64,000 nt of DNA from Trebonia sp963785645 (lineage in GTDB: Bacteria > Actinomycetota > Actinomycetes > Streptosporangiales > Streptosporangiaceae): contig CAWAWG010000002.1 in NCBI GenBank assembly GCA_963785645.1, positions 310,001-374,000 on the forward strand, in the 5' to 3' direction. Both the position numbers and the translations under genes were made by a program. Below the pieces are notes generated by a model. It ran no database searches, was not told the DNA's origin, and saw nothing but the letters and a program-made list of their open reading frames with translations. Shown here piece after piece: positions 8,669-17,470 of the stretch (position 1 is its first letter; the number at the start of each line of letters is the position of its first letter).

Positions 8669-9556
8669 ATGCCGCGAGTGAGGAAGCTCGACCCAACGGT
8701 GTCGCCGCTGCATTTCTTCGGTGCCGAGATACGTCGTGCCCGCGAAATAGGAGGCATGACGCTCGCGGAGTTCGGCGCGCTTGTCCCGTGTGACGCTTCG
8801 CGGGTCAGTCGTATAGAGGCTGGCCTGCTTATGCCTGACGATGCGTTTGCGGCTGCCGCCAATCGTGCGTTTCCGCAGATGGACAGCTGGTTCGGGCGGT
8901 TTTTCGACTCACAAGGGAACTGGGACGCAGCCCCGTACCCGCCCGCGTTCCGCAACTTTGTGACCGACGAGTCAGAGGCAACAGCGCTGTATGTCTTTGA
9001 GCACTCGCTGATTCCGGGGTTGCTCGCCACCGAGGATTACAGCCGTGCGGTGCTGAGCAGGCACCCGAACGTCAGCGAGAGTGCCGTGAGCGCACGCGTG
9101 GCGGCCCGTATGGCACGACAGACAATCCTGGATCGCGAGGTACCGCCGCGCCTGTGGGCGGTCATCGATGACGCCGTACTGAGCCGACGGGTGGGTTCCG
9201 CGGAGATCACCCGCGATGCGCTGCGTCATCTTGCGGATATGGCAGGTCGCCCCGCGGTCACCGTACAGGTGCTCGCGGACGCGGGGGCGCACGTAGGTTT
9301 GTCTAGTCCATGCACGATCGCGGAAATTACGGGTGCCGTGATCAGCGTGAACGTAGATGATATAGCCGACGGACGCGTCATCGATGACGCAGACACGGCG
9401 AGCGATATAGCGGCCAAGTTCCGATGGCTCCAGGCAGAGGCGCTGTCGCCATCCGCGTCGCTCACCATGATCGAACAGAGGGCAGAGTATTGGAACGACA
9501 CCACAGCACCTGGCGTAAGTCGTCTTACTCCGGTACCAACGGCGGACAGTGTGTAG
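8669..9556 (+). CDS. HTH XRE-family regulator with DUF5753-like C-terminus
   Basis: Start ATG at 8669 has a good AAACGGAGG site 8 bp upstream. The N-terminus holds a helix-turn-helix (RRAREIGGMTLAEFGALV then DASRVSRIEAG); the C-terminal 180 residues have the DUF5753 signatures IPGLLATEDYSRAVL and RQTILDREVPPRLWAVIDDA. Members pair with a short DUF397 protein encoded directly downstream, as here (9490 and 9788), and often regulate development or secondary metabolism. The last 30 codons run into the first DUF397 copy, and the C-terminus differs from the usual SLALIE ending, which fits the tandem duplication that starts within this gene at about 9412. Confidence 0.85.
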   Translation: MPRVRKLDPTVSPLHFFGAEIRRAREIGGMTLAEFGALVPCDASRVSRIEAGLLMPDDAFAAAANRAFPQMDSWFGRFFDSQGNWDAAPYPPAFRNFVTDESEATALYVFEHSLIPGLLATEDYSRAVLSRHPNVSESAVSARVAARMARQTILDREVPPRLWAVIDDAVLSRRVGSAEITRDALRHLADMAGRPAVTVQVLADAGAHVGLSSPCTIAEITGAVISVNVDDIADGRVIDDADTASDIAAKFRWLQAEALSPSASLTMIEQRAEYWNDTTAPGVSRLTPVPTADSV

Positions 9557-9674
9557 AAGTAGGCAATGCCGGGAGCGTCACGGTCCGGACACCCAGGACC
9601 GCGACGGCGCTACGCTCAACGTTCCCGCGCACGCGTGGGCGACCTTCACCGGCAAGATCCAAAACGAGATCTAG
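9490..9674 (+). pseudogene. DUF397 protein, frameshifted copy
   Basis: A TTG start at 9490 gives STWRKSSYSGTNGGQCVEVG, the DUF397 core. Near 9588 a single G present in the second copy (GTCCGGGACACC) is missing (GTCCGGACACC), so the frame is lost. In the alternate frame the rest, ending in GKIQNEI and TAG at 9674, is still recognisable. Inactivated duplicate of the gene at 9788. Confidence 0.75.
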
Positions 9675-9787
9675 CCCTCGGCAGTCCCCCAAGAACGGCC
9701 AAGTTCCGGTGACGCCAGAAGAGGCGCTGTCGCGGTCGGCATCGCTCACCATGATCGAACAGAGGACAGAGGACAGAGGACAGAGGA

Positions 9788-9976
9788 GTGGAACAGTACA
9801 ACGTCACCTGGCGTAAGTCGTCTTACTCCGGTACCAACGGCGGGGACTGTGTCGAAGTAGGCAACGCCGCGAACGTGGTCACGGTCCGGGACACCCAGCA
9901 CCGTGACGGCGTGACGCTCAGCGTTCCCGCGCACGCGTGGGCGACCTTTACCGGCAAGATCCGGAACGAGATCTAG
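9788..9976 (+). CDS. DUF397 domain protein
   Basis: 62 residues from GTG at 9788. It has the complete DUF397 pattern: VTWRKSSYSGTNGGDCVEVG, VVTVRDTQHRDG, and the C-terminal AHAWATFTGKIRNEI. DUF397 proteins accompany XRE/DUF5753 regulators and, in the cases studied, modulate them, sometimes likened to toxin-antitoxin pairs. This is the intact one of two tandem copies and presumably partners the regulator at 8669. Confidence 0.85.
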   Translation: MEQYNVTWRKSSYSGTNGGDCVEVGNAANVVTVRDTQHRDGVTLSVPAHAWATFTGKIRNEI

Positions 9977-10015
9977 CCTTGGAAGTCCCCAAGAACGGCT
10001 GTAATTGACCGAACG

Positions 10016-10056
10016 GCGATGGCCCGCTTGTCGCTTCTTGCCGAGCGGGCCATCGC
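10016..10056 (+). terminator. Hairpin terminator after the HTH/DUF397 unit
   Basis: Perfect 13-bp stem (10016-10028 GCGATGGCCCGCT with 10044-10056) and a 15-nt loop, 40 bp after the DUF397 stop codon. No T-run follows, which is usual for GC-rich actinobacterial terminators. 10057-10250 has no gene apart from the repeat at 10199. Confidence 0.6.
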
Positions 10057-10198
10057 TTGCGCAAGACCTGCAAGGTCGTTTGGCACGAGAGCGGCGGTCT
10101 CACCGTGCGCTAGGCAGGAACGCTGTCGCCATCGCGCGTGCCGCCTGGGATAACCAACCACATGGCGCGCGACCGCTCGCGAAGTCTGGACTCTTAGC

Positions 10199-10224
10199 GT
10201 GAAACACGAACCCGTTCTGGATGA
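10199..10224. repeat. Dispersed 26-bp motif, copy 2
   Basis: GTGAAACACGAA followed by CCCGTTCTGGATGA, differing from the 3555-3580 copy at one base. It lies 27 bp past the stop of the convergent ABC-F gene. The association of copies with ABC-F genes or remnants suggests it belongs to an ABC-F 3' flank. Confidence 0.5.
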
Positions 10225-10250
10225 AGGTCTTTGGTCACTGTCACGGCGGC

Positions 10251-11948
10251 TTAGGGTACGTCGACCTCGGTGACCTGGCCGTTGGATACCATCAGTCGGC
10301 GGGTGACGGACACCGATTCCAGCATCCTGCGGTCGTGCGTTACCAGCAGGAAGGTCCCGGGGTACTCGTCGAGCGCGGACTCTAGCTGCTCGATGGCGGG
10401 CAGGTCGAGGTGGTTGGTCGGCTCGTCGAGGACGAGCAGGTTGACTCCGCGCGCCTGCAGCAGCGCGAGCGCGGCCCGGGTCCGTTCCCCTGGCGACAGC
10501 GACGAGGCCGGGCGCAGCACATGGTCTGCCTTGAGGCCGAACTTGGCCAGCAGCGTCCGGGTCTCCTCGGCGACCTGGCCCGGTGCCTGGGCGGCGAACG
10601 CCTCGAGCAGCGGCACGGGGCCGTCGAAGAGCGACCGGGCCTGATCCACCTCACCCACCGAGATCCCTGACCCGAGTGATGCCGAGCCGGAAGACAACGG
10701 CACCCGCCCGAGCAGCGCGCCGATCAGCGTCGACTTCCCCGCTCCGTTCGGCCCGGTGACGGTTACCCGGTCCGCCCAGTTCACCTGGAGGTTCACCGGT
10801 CCGAGGGTGAAGCCGTCGAATGACACGACCGCGTCGCGCAGCGATGCCGCGACCGTTCCCGAGCGCGGCGCCGCCGCGATCGTCATGCGCAGCTCCCACT
10901 CCTTGCGCGGCTCGTCCACGACCTCGAGCCGGTCCAGCATCCGCTCGGTGATCTTGATCTTGCTGGCCAGCTTCTCCGTGCGGTTGACCTGCGCGGAAAG
11001 CCGGTGCTTGTCCTTGTCGGGCGCCTTAGCCCGAGCCTGCCGCACACCCCGGTCGGCCCAGCTGCTCTGCGTCCGCATCCGGTCGGTCAGGTCCGACTTC
11101 CGGTCGGCGTACTTGTCGTAGGCGTCCCGCGCGTGCTGCTGGGCGATCGCCCGCTCTTCCAGGTACGCGAGGTACCCGCCGCTGTACAGTCGCACCGTCT
11201 GCTGCGCCAGGTCGAGTTCGAGCACCTGGTCGACCGTCCGTTCCAGGAAGGCCCGGTCGTGGCTGACGAGCACGGTCCCGGCGCGCAGCTTCATGACGAA
11301 GTCTTCCAGGATGGCGAGCCCGTCGATGTCCAGGTCGTTGGTCGGCTCGTCGAGCAGGAAGATGTCGTACCGCGACAACAGCAGGGACGCGAGATTCGCC
11401 CGCGCCGCCTGCCCGCCGGACAGCGAGGTCATCGGCGCCTCCAGCCGTACGGTAAGCCCGAGCGAGGCGGCGACCTTCGCGGTCCGCTCCTCCAGGTCCG
11501 CGCCGCCCAGGTTCATCCACCGTTCGAACGCCGTCGCGTACGCGTCGTCTGCCCCCGCCTCCCCGGCCTCGAGCGCGGCGGTCGCCGTGTCGAGTTCGGC
11601 GGCGGCGCCGGTGACTCCGGTCCGCCGCTCGATGAACGCGAGCACGCTCTCGCCCGCCCGCCGTTCCGGCTCTTGCGGCAGGTACCCGACCGTCGCCGTC
11701 GGCGGGTTCAGCGACACGGACCCGGCCTCGCGCCCCGTGCTGATGAGCCCCGTGCTGATGAGCCCCGTGTTGACGAGCACGCTGTCGTCCAGCCCGGCGA
11801 GCATGCGCAGCAGCGTGGACTTCCCCGCCCCGTTGGCACCGACCAGCCCGATTACCTTGCCCGGCGGCACGACGAGGTCGACCCCGGAGAAGACAACCCG
11901 GTCCGCGTGCGCGGCAGACAGCCCCTTGGCCGTTAGTACAGCATTCAC
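10251..11948 (-). CDS. ABC-F family ATPase (ribosome-associated)
   Basis: 565 residues, full length, two ABC domains and no membrane segments. Domain 1: Walker A GANGAGKST near residue 40, signature LSGGQ, Walker B FLLDEPTNDLD. Domain 2: GPNGAGKST, LSPGE and LVLDEPTNHLD. The charged linker between them (KYADRKSDLTDRMRTQ) is the ribosome-facing P-site tether of ABC-F proteins. Members either protect ribosomes from antibiotics or act as translation factors; the sequence alone does not decide. A threefold 15-bp repeat near 11744-11788 (protein NTGLISTGLISTG) expands a loop after the first Walker A. The presence of biosynthetic clusters in the window makes self-resistance possible, but that is inference. 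Confidence 0.9.
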   Translation of the reverse strand: MNAVLTAKGLSAAHADRVVFSGVDLVVPPGKVIGLVGANGAGKSTLLRMLAGLDDSVLVNTGLISTGLISTGREAGSVSLNPPTATVGYLPQEPERRAGESVLAFIERRTGVTGAAAELDTATAALEAGEAGADDAYATAFERWMNLGGADLEERTAKVAASLGLTVRLEAPMTSLSGGQAARANLASLLLSRYDIFLLDEPTNDLDIDGLAILEDFVMKLRAGTVLVSHDRAFLERTVDQVLELDLAQQTVRLYSGGYLAYLEERAIAQQHARDAYDKYADRKSDLTDRMRTQSSWADRGVRQARAKAPDKDKHRLSAQVNRTEKLASKIKITERMLDRLEVVDEPRKEWELRMTIAAAPRSGTVAASLRDAVVSFDGFTLGPVNLQVNWADRVTVTGPNGAGKSTLIGALLGRVPLSSGSASLGSGISVGEVDQARSLFDGPVPLLEAFAAQAPGQVAEETRTLLAKFGLKADHVLRPASSLSPGERTRAALALLQARGVNLLVLDEPTNHLDLPAIEQLESALDEYPGTFLLVTHDRRMLESVSVTRRLMVSNGQVTEVDVP

Positions 11949-12029
11949 CCGACAAATCTAGGGCAACTTATCGCCCGGCCCGACAAGCTTGCTCGGGACG
12001 ACGCGGCTAGGACCACCAGCGCACGGAGC

Positions 12030-12371
12030 TTACTCGCGCATAAGGGAGATCGCCAGGTTCGGCACGACGAAAGACACGAGGTACGTCGGCCAGACCCTGG
12101 CTCCATGACAGCGGAAGTCGATGGCTTCGCCCTCGGCCACGTCGAAAGACAGCTTTCGGCTGGAGTACCGGCCGCGCCGTATCCGCACGGTGTGCTGCCC
12201 GGGCTGGAGCGGAATCTCGACGGTCTGGTCGTAATCGATCGAGGCGACGTCCTTGCCGTCAACTGAGATCGCGAACCGGCCGCGCCGGAGCTCAACAGCG
12301 AAGCTGATCCTGCGCGTCATCCTGAGCGTTGCTGACATTGTTATCCGCCCTTCTGCGGGCATCTTAGACAC
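12030..12371 (-). CDS. Small hypothetical protein, PEGA-like beta fold
   Basis: 113 residues from ATG at 12371, or about 102 from ATG at 12338 (MSATLRM). The middle, VSVDGKDVASIDYDQTVEIPLQPGQHTVRIRRGRYSSR in outline, has the short beta-strand pattern and GxHxVxxxR turn of PEGA-type surface or scaffold domains. The C-terminus is hydrophobic (YLVSFVVPNLAIS) and may be a membrane anchor. It overlaps the end of the TetR gene upstream by 8 bp, so the two are probably one transcript. Confidence 0.55.
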   Translation of the reverse strand: MSKMPAEGRITMSATLRMTRRISFAVELRRGRFAISVDGKDVASIDYDQTVEIPLQPGQHTVRIRRGRYSSRKLSFDVAEGEAIDFRCHGARVWPTYLVSFVVPNLAISLMRE

Positions 12372-13092
12372 GCAGGCCCCGGTCCGGACCCGCTGGGGCG
12401 CGCTGCGCGTCGATGCAGGGCAGGACGGAACTCGGCGCGTCGAGCATGACCACCGCGAGGTCGGTCAGGATCAGCGTGAACGGTGCCAGCGGCGTGACTT
12501 CGTCAACGCCGGCCTGGCTGTCGCGCTCCCAACGGGCCAGGCCGCTGGTCAGGAACCGGACGGTCAGCGCGACCCGCTCGATGGCCTCCAGGTGCGGCAG
12601 GTGGCTCAAGTGCGCCACCATGAGCTGCAGTAGTTCGGACGCTGCCGGGTCGGCCCGCCGCTGGCTGAACCACAGCGGCTGGTCCAAGAGGAGCATCTCG
12701 GACAGGCGCGCCCAGTACGACGGATCGCAGCGCAGCATCTCGGCGGCGAGCGGCTGAATATAGGCCTCGACCAGTTGGCGGGCGGTCCGATCTTCTGGTC
12801 GCGGCAGCCTGGCGATGAGGTGCCCACGGTGCTCGGCGATGGGGTTCTCGTGCCGTTCGCAGACCGCGTCGATCAACCCGGGACGGGAAGCGAAGTGGTA
12901 CGTGATCGCCGACCGGTTGTGCTGGCCGGCCGCGTCGACTATCTCGCGGTTCGGCACCTCAAGCCCGCGCGTGGCGAACAGCCGCTCGGCGGCCGCCAGC
13001 AGGCGCAGCCGTCCTTCCGCGGGCCGCACCGGACCGACGCCGCGAGACGCCCGCCTACCAGCCAACAAGAGTTCAGCCACGTGTCCAAACAT
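12364..13092 (-). CDS. TetR-family transcriptional regulator
   Basis: Start chosen at ATG 13092 (MFGHVAELLLAGRR); an ATG at 13278 would add an arginine-rich, non-conserved stretch. The N-terminal HTH is clear: RLRLLAAAERLFATRGLEVP, EIVDAAGQHNRSAITYHFAS, typical of TetR helices 1-3. The C-terminal ligand domain includes RQLVEAYIQPLAAEML and a conserved tryptophan-rich helix. It shares a transcript with the small gene at 12030. The AT-rich leader at 13093-13140 is the likely promoter, and the palindrome at 13305 a possible binding site. Confidence 0.85.
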   Translation of the reverse strand: MFGHVAELLLAGRRASRGVGPVRPAEGRLRLLAAAERLFATRGLEVPNREIVDAAGQHNRSAITYHFASRPGLIDAVCERHENPIAEHRGHLIARLPRPEDRTARQLVEAYIQPLAAEMLRCDPSYWARLSEMLLLDQPLWFSQRRADPAASELLQLMVAHLSHLPHLEAIERVALTVRFLTSGLARWERDSQAGVDEVTPLAPFTLILTDLAVVMLDAPSSVLPCIDAQRAPAGPDRGLRV

Positions 13093-13304
13093 TATCCACA
13101 ACATCGGACAAATAAACATATATACGGTTAAATCTAAGCAACCCTCCATCCCTCGGAGAGTGACAGAAGACCCGGAGCCGAGACGACGACGGTCCTCGGC
13201 GTCCGCGGAGTGGCGCTCCGCCTTGGCCGGTCGCCCTCGCTTACGTCTGTGCCTGCGCCTGCGCCGGGAGAGCGGCACCAGGCTGATCTGCCTCCGCGGC
13301 GGCC

Positions 13305-13322
13305 TTAATGGAAATCCATTAA
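13305..13322. promoter_or_regulatory. 18-bp inverted repeat, candidate TetR operator
   Basis: TTAATGGAAATCCATTAA has perfect 8-bp arms around AA and lies in the gap between the TetR gene (start 13092) and the secreted NHL protein (13559). Size and symmetry suit a TetR dimer. The rest of 13093-13558 shows only AT-rich promoter-like DNA next to the TetR start. Confidence 0.4.
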
Positions 13323-13558
13323 GTTAAATCTTCCCTGCGCCGGCGCTGGCCGCGTCTCTCCCAGCAGCGCACGGCAAATCGGCCCCGGTGGCCTAATACT
13401 TTCGCATTAATCGCGATAAGCCACTTTTGTCATTCCTGCTGCCTTTGCCGAGCGTTCATCCGGGCGCGTGATGCTCTTCGGCTGTCGATGCCTTGGCAGC
13501 CGGGTCGTGCTATCTCGCCTGGCAAGGCGAACCTCCGCTACCCAGGAGAGACAGAGGC

Positions 13559-14761
13559 GTGACCTTGGAATTCCGGAAACCTCATCATCGACGCCGCCTG
13601 GCCGGCGTCACCGCCCTGGCCGCTACCGTGACCGCTACCGGGCTGGTCGCCAGCGGCGTCGCGAGCGCCACGGCCGCGCCGGTACTGCAGACCCTGACCT
13701 ATACCGCGACGGGCCCGGGCGGCAGCCTCTACCATCCGGCCGGCGTGTCGGCCTTCGACGGCAAGGTGTACGTGTCGGACACCGGCGCGAACGTGGTGGC
13801 GTCGGTAACCGCCAGCGCTACCACCGCGGTCGCCGGGTCGCTGTCGGCTTACGGCGAGCACGGTGACGGCGGTCAGTCGGTAGACGCGTCGCTGTACCAC
13901 CCCGGCGGCACCGCCGAGGACACCGAGGGCGACATCTTCATCGCCGACAGCGGCGACAACGTGGTCCGGGAAATTACGTCGAACGGAGTGATCCACCGGA
14001 TCGCGGGCACCGGCACCGCCGGCCGGGGTTACGCGGGACCGACGGGATTCCCCGCCACGCTGAGCTCGCTGGATCACCCCCAGGACGTGGCCGTGAACGC
14101 TCAGGGTGACGTATTCATCGCCGACACCTACAACAACCGGGTCGTGAAGGTAACCCCGCAGGGACAGGTCGTCGCCGTGGCGGGCGACGGCGTGGCCGGC
14201 TATTCCGGAGACGGGAGCCGGGGTGCCTCCGCCGAGCTGAACGAGCCGGCCGGGGTGGCGCTTGACTCGCAGGGGAACCTGTACATCGCGGACTCGGCCA
14301 ACAACGTCATCCGGCGGGTGGACGCCAAGACCGGCATTATCACCACGGTCGCCGGCGACTACGCCGCGGACGCGGCGAACGGCGGACTCGGCGGTTTCTC
14401 CGGTGACGGCGGTCCCGCTACGAAGGCACAGCTGGACGACCCGCAGGGCGTGGCCGTCGACGGCGCGGGCGACCTGTTCATCGCCGACACCTTCAACAAC
14501 GCCATTCGCGAGGTCAACCCGGCGGGAACCATCTCCACCGTCGTGAACTCCGCCTCCGCGGGCGGCGCCCCGTCCCCTGGCGGTGAGAGCAGCGGCGCGG
14601 CCCCGACGGCGTCGAAGCTGAACACCCCGTACGCGGTCGCGATCGACCCGAGCACCGACGATCTGTACGTCGCCGACACCAACAACAGCAAGATCGCCCA
14701 GGTCACCAGCCTGGCCCAGTCCGGTGATGCGAGCGGCCCGACCGCTCCGGCTCATTCCTGA
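13559..14761 (+). CDS. Secreted NHL-repeat beta-propeller protein
   Basis: Start GTG at 13559 behind CAGGAGAG; 400 residues. An N-terminal signal sequence (HHRRRLAGVTALAATVTATG, cleavage near ASATAAP) precedes five to six NHL repeats recognisable by GVAVDxxGDLFIADxxNNxIR in variants: VYVSDTGANVV, IFIADSGDNVVREI, VFIADTYNNRVVKV, LYIADSANNVIRRV, LFIADTFNNAIREV, LYVADTNNSKIAQV. Such propellers bind ligands or act as extracellular lyases; no catalytic residues are evident. The 32-bp gap to the next gene suggests cotranscription with the exported phosphoesterase. Confidence 0.85.
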   Translation: MTLEFRKPHHRRRLAGVTALAATVTATGLVASGVASATAAPVLQTLTYTATGPGGSLYHPAGVSAFDGKVYVSDTGANVVASVTASATTAVAGSLSAYGEHGDGGQSVDASLYHPGGTAEDTEGDIFIADSGDNVVREITSNGVIHRIAGTGTAGRGYAGPTGFPATLSSLDHPQDVAVNAQGDVFIADTYNNRVVKVTPQGQVVAVAGDGVAGYSGDGSRGASAELNEPAGVALDSQGNLYIADSANNVIRRVDAKTGIITTVAGDYAADAANGGLGGFSGDGGPATKAQLDDPQGVAVDGAGDLFIADTFNNAIREVNPAGTISTVVNSASAGGAPSPGGESSGAAPTASKLNTPYAVAIDPSTDDLYVADTNNSKIAQVTSLAQSGDASGPTAPAHS

Positions 14762-14793
14762 CGCGTCCGCGACGAGACGAAGAAGAGACGTTC

Positions 14794-17247
14794 ATGACTG
14801 ACAAGCGCAAACGTTCGTTCGGCCTGCGGATGAACCGCCGCAGCTTCGTGGCCAGCGCGGCCGCCGTGGCGGGCGCCGCCGGGTTCGCGGGGCTGCTGCC
14901 AGAGAAGCTGGCGAAGGCCGCGACCTTGAGTCCCCGCGAGTTCGACCTGTCCCAGGTCAAGCACCTGGTCTTCCAGATGCAGGAGAACCGCAGCTTCGAC
15001 CACTACTTCGGCACCTTCCCGGGCGCGCGGGGATTCAGCGACCCCACCGCGATCCGGCTGCCCACCGGCCGGCCGGTCTTCCAGCAGCCCGACCCGGCCA
15101 ACCCGGACGGCTACCTTGAGCCCTGGCACATGTCCACCATCACCACCGGCGCCGCGGCCGTGCCCAGCCTCAGCCACGACTGGCGCGACCAGCACGCTTC
15201 CTGGAACCAGGGCGCGATGGACGGGTGGCTGCTCACCCACATCGCCTCCGACGGCGAAACGAACGGCTCGTTCACCATGGGCTACTACACGCAGGAAGAC
15301 ATCCCCTTCCACTGGGCCCTGGCCAAGGCGTTCACGCTGGCGGACAACTACCACTGCGCCGTCATGGGCCCGACCGACGTCAACCGGATCTTCTGGGAAG
15401 AGGGCGGCAACGATCCCCAGGGCAAGGCAGGCGGCCCGGTCCTGGAGACCGGCGGCGTGCGGGACCTGACCTACGAGAGCGGCCCCGAGACCCTGTACAG
15501 CGCCGGGATCAGCTACAAGTTCTATCAGGGGATCGGCTGGCCGCAGGACACGATCACCACCTACTTCAAGCAGTTCCAGACCCCCGGGCTCGTGCCCACT
15601 GCCCTCTATAACGCCGTGACGTCAACCGGCACGTTGTGGGGCGACGGCACGCCGGGCGGGATCGGCGACCCGGAGAACCCGACGCCGGCCAGCAACTCGG
15701 AAATGGGCTTCGAGGAGGACTGCGCCAACGGCGTGCTGCCCGACGTGTCGTTCATCGGGTCCAAGTCCGGCTACGACGAGCACCCGGCGGCGATCCCGGC
15801 GGCCGGCGCCCAGTTCCTCGCCACCAAGCTGGAGGCCCTGGCCGCCAACGAGGAGCTGTGGAACACCACCGTGTTCATCATCAACTACGACGAGAACGAC
15901 GGGTTCTTCGACCATGTCGTCCCGCCGACGCCGGACCCCGCGAAGTACCCCGAGGAGTTCATCTCCCTGGCCTCGCCGGCCGGCACCCCCGGCGGCGGGT
16001 TGCCGCTCGGCGCCGGGTTCCGGGTCCCGGCCTTCGTCATCTCCCCCTGGTCGGTGGGCGGCCAGATCTTCTCCGAGGTCTCCGACCACACCTCCTGCCT
16101 GCGCCTCATCGAGGCCGTGGCGGCGGCCGGCGGCCTGTCCGGCAAGGGCCCGGTCACTTTCCCCAACATCAGCCGCTGGCGGCGGGCGACCATGAGTAAC
16201 TTCACCCAGGCGCTGAACCCGGGCGCGGGCAGGGCCGCCCCCACCAGCACCCAGTTCACCGCCGCCACCACGGCGGCGAACCTGGCCGCCCAGCAGACGG
16301 CCTCCCTGCTGCCGCTGCCGAAGCGGCCGGGAGCGGACCAGCAAGCCTCGCTCACGCTCACTCCGGCTTCCGGCCTGGTCCTCGCGCCCGGTGCCTCGGC
16401 GACGGTGGCGGCGACGTTCAGCAACAACGGGCCGGGGGCGTTCAGCCGGGTCAGCCTCACCGTCAGCGGCGCGCCGTCCGGCTGGAAGGTGACCGCCGCC
16501 GGGGCGACGACCGCCTCGACCATGGCCGCCGAATCGTCGCTCACGGCATCGTGGCAGGTAACCGCGCCAGCGAGCGCAGGCCCGCAGATCGCAGCGCTAT
16601 CGGCCAAAGCGTCCTACACCGACGACGCGACCCGCGCCGCCGGGACCGTCACGGTCCAGCAGACGCCCGTTCCGGCACCGGTCGCCAACCTCGCCGATGA
16701 CTACGACAACGTAGGCATCTCGCTGGACAGCGACCAGGGGGCGGCGAACTTCGACGGCGGCGGCTACAGCTACTCGGCGACGACTCTGACGAACGCCGGG
16801 CTGACGCCCGGCGCCACGGTCACCGCCGACGGGCTCGCCTTCACCTGGCCCAACGTCGCCCCGGGCGCACCGGACAACGTCCTGGCGGCCGGGCAGATCA
16901 TTCTCCTGAACGGGACGACGGGACAGACCACGCTCGGCCTGCTCGGCTCCTCAAGCAACGGCTCGTCCTCGGGCACGATCGCCATCTTCTACACCGACGG
17001 CACCTCCTCGACCGGGACCGTTTCGTTCAGCGACTGGGCCGGCGGCCCAGGCAACGGGGACACGGCGGTGGCGACCATGCCCTACCGCAACAGCGCCAGC
17101 GGCTCCCAGTCAATCAGCATGTACGTCTACGTCACCACGGTTGCGGTCGACCCGGCCAAGACGGTCGAATCCGTCGTCCTGCCCAGCGTCAACAACTCAG
17201 ACAGCGGCACCGCCATGCACATCTTCGCCCTCGCCCTCGGCTCGTAA
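14794..17247 (+). CDS. Tat-exported phosphoesterase, phospholipase C family, with NEW3-like and C-terminal beta modules
   Basis: 817 residues. A twin-arginine signal (MNRRSFVASAAAVAGAAGFA) leads into the PF04185 phosphoesterase domain, marked by HLVFQMQENRSFDHYFGTF, GPTDVNRIFW, NYDENDGFFDHV and SDHTSCLRLIE; these include the metal-binding residues of bacterial phospholipase C and acid phosphatase AcpA. About residues 520-620 form a NEW3/CARDB-like beta domain, and the last 190 residues form a galactose-binding-like module (DDYDNVGIS to AMHIFALALG) that is also present twice in the GH92 enzyme at 34905-39187. It probably hydrolyses phospholipids or phosphate esters outside the cell, releasing phosphate or choline. 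Confidence 0.88.
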   Translation: MTDKRKRSFGLRMNRRSFVASAAAVAGAAGFAGLLPEKLAKAATLSPREFDLSQVKHLVFQMQENRSFDHYFGTFPGARGFSDPTAIRLPTGRPVFQQPDPANPDGYLEPWHMSTITTGAAAVPSLSHDWRDQHASWNQGAMDGWLLTHIASDGETNGSFTMGYYTQEDIPFHWALAKAFTLADNYHCAVMGPTDVNRIFWEEGGNDPQGKAGGPVLETGGVRDLTYESGPETLYSAGISYKFYQGIGWPQDTITTYFKQFQTPGLVPTALYNAVTSTGTLWGDGTPGGIGDPENPTPASNSEMGFEEDCANGVLPDVSFIGSKSGYDEHPAAIPAAGAQFLATKLEALAANEELWNTTVFIINYDENDGFFDHVVPPTPDPAKYPEEFISLASPAGTPGGGLPLGAGFRVPAFVISPWSVGGQIFSEVSDHTSCLRLIEAVAAAGGLSGKGPVTFPNISRWRRATMSNFTQALNPGAGRAAPTSTQFTAATTAANLAAQQTASLLPLPKRPGADQQASLTLTPASGLVLAPGASATVAATFSNNGPGAFSRVSLTVSGAPSGWKVTAAGATTASTMAAESSLTASWQVTAPASAGPQIAALSAKASYTDDATRAAGTVTVQQTPVPAPVANLADDYDNVGISLDSDQGAANFDGGGYSYSATTLTNAGLTPGATVTADGLAFTWPNVAPGAPDNVLAAGQIILLNGTTGQTTLGLLGSSSNGSSSGTIAIFYTDGTSSTGTVSFSDWAGGPGNGDTAVATMPYRNSASGSQSISMYVYVTTVAVDPAKTVESVVLPSVNNSDSGTAMHIFALALGS

Positions 17248-17338
17248 GGGCCGAGGCCGCTGACTGCCCCGCGCCCGGCAGATGCCGCAGTAGGCACCGC
17301 CAGCCCGGCCGCACGCACCATCGGCCGACGAGCGCCAT

Positions 17339-17373
17339 CCCCGGGGCTCGGGGAGTTCCTCCGAGCCCCGGGG
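17339..17373 (+). terminator. Terminator after the phosphoesterase
   Basis: Perfect 13-bp stem, CCCCGGGGCTCGG (17339-17351) with 17361-17373, and a 9-nt loop. It closes the NHL-phosphoesterase unit and separates it from the aldehyde dehydrogenase gene. Confidence 0.7.
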
Positions 17374-17470
17374 CAGTCGTCGTCCCCGGGACTCCGCCCC
17401 GGGAGGGAGACATGGGGGCCGGAAGGCTCTGCCCCTCCGTTGCGAGTCAGCCCCGTGGCAAAGGAGCACT

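Larger units (their letters stand above)
9412..9976 (+). repeat. Tandem duplication, unit about 285 bp
   Basis: Unit 1 (9412-9696) and unit 2 (9697-9976 and slightly beyond) both begin GGCCAAGTTCCG and carry the end of the HTH gene, CTCACCATGATCGAACAGAG, a DUF397 frame and the tail GAGATCTAGCC. Unit 2 also has a short GACAGAG repeat. One regulator end plus DUF397 module was therefore duplicated in place, after which the copies diverged by point changes and small indels. Confidence 0.8.
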
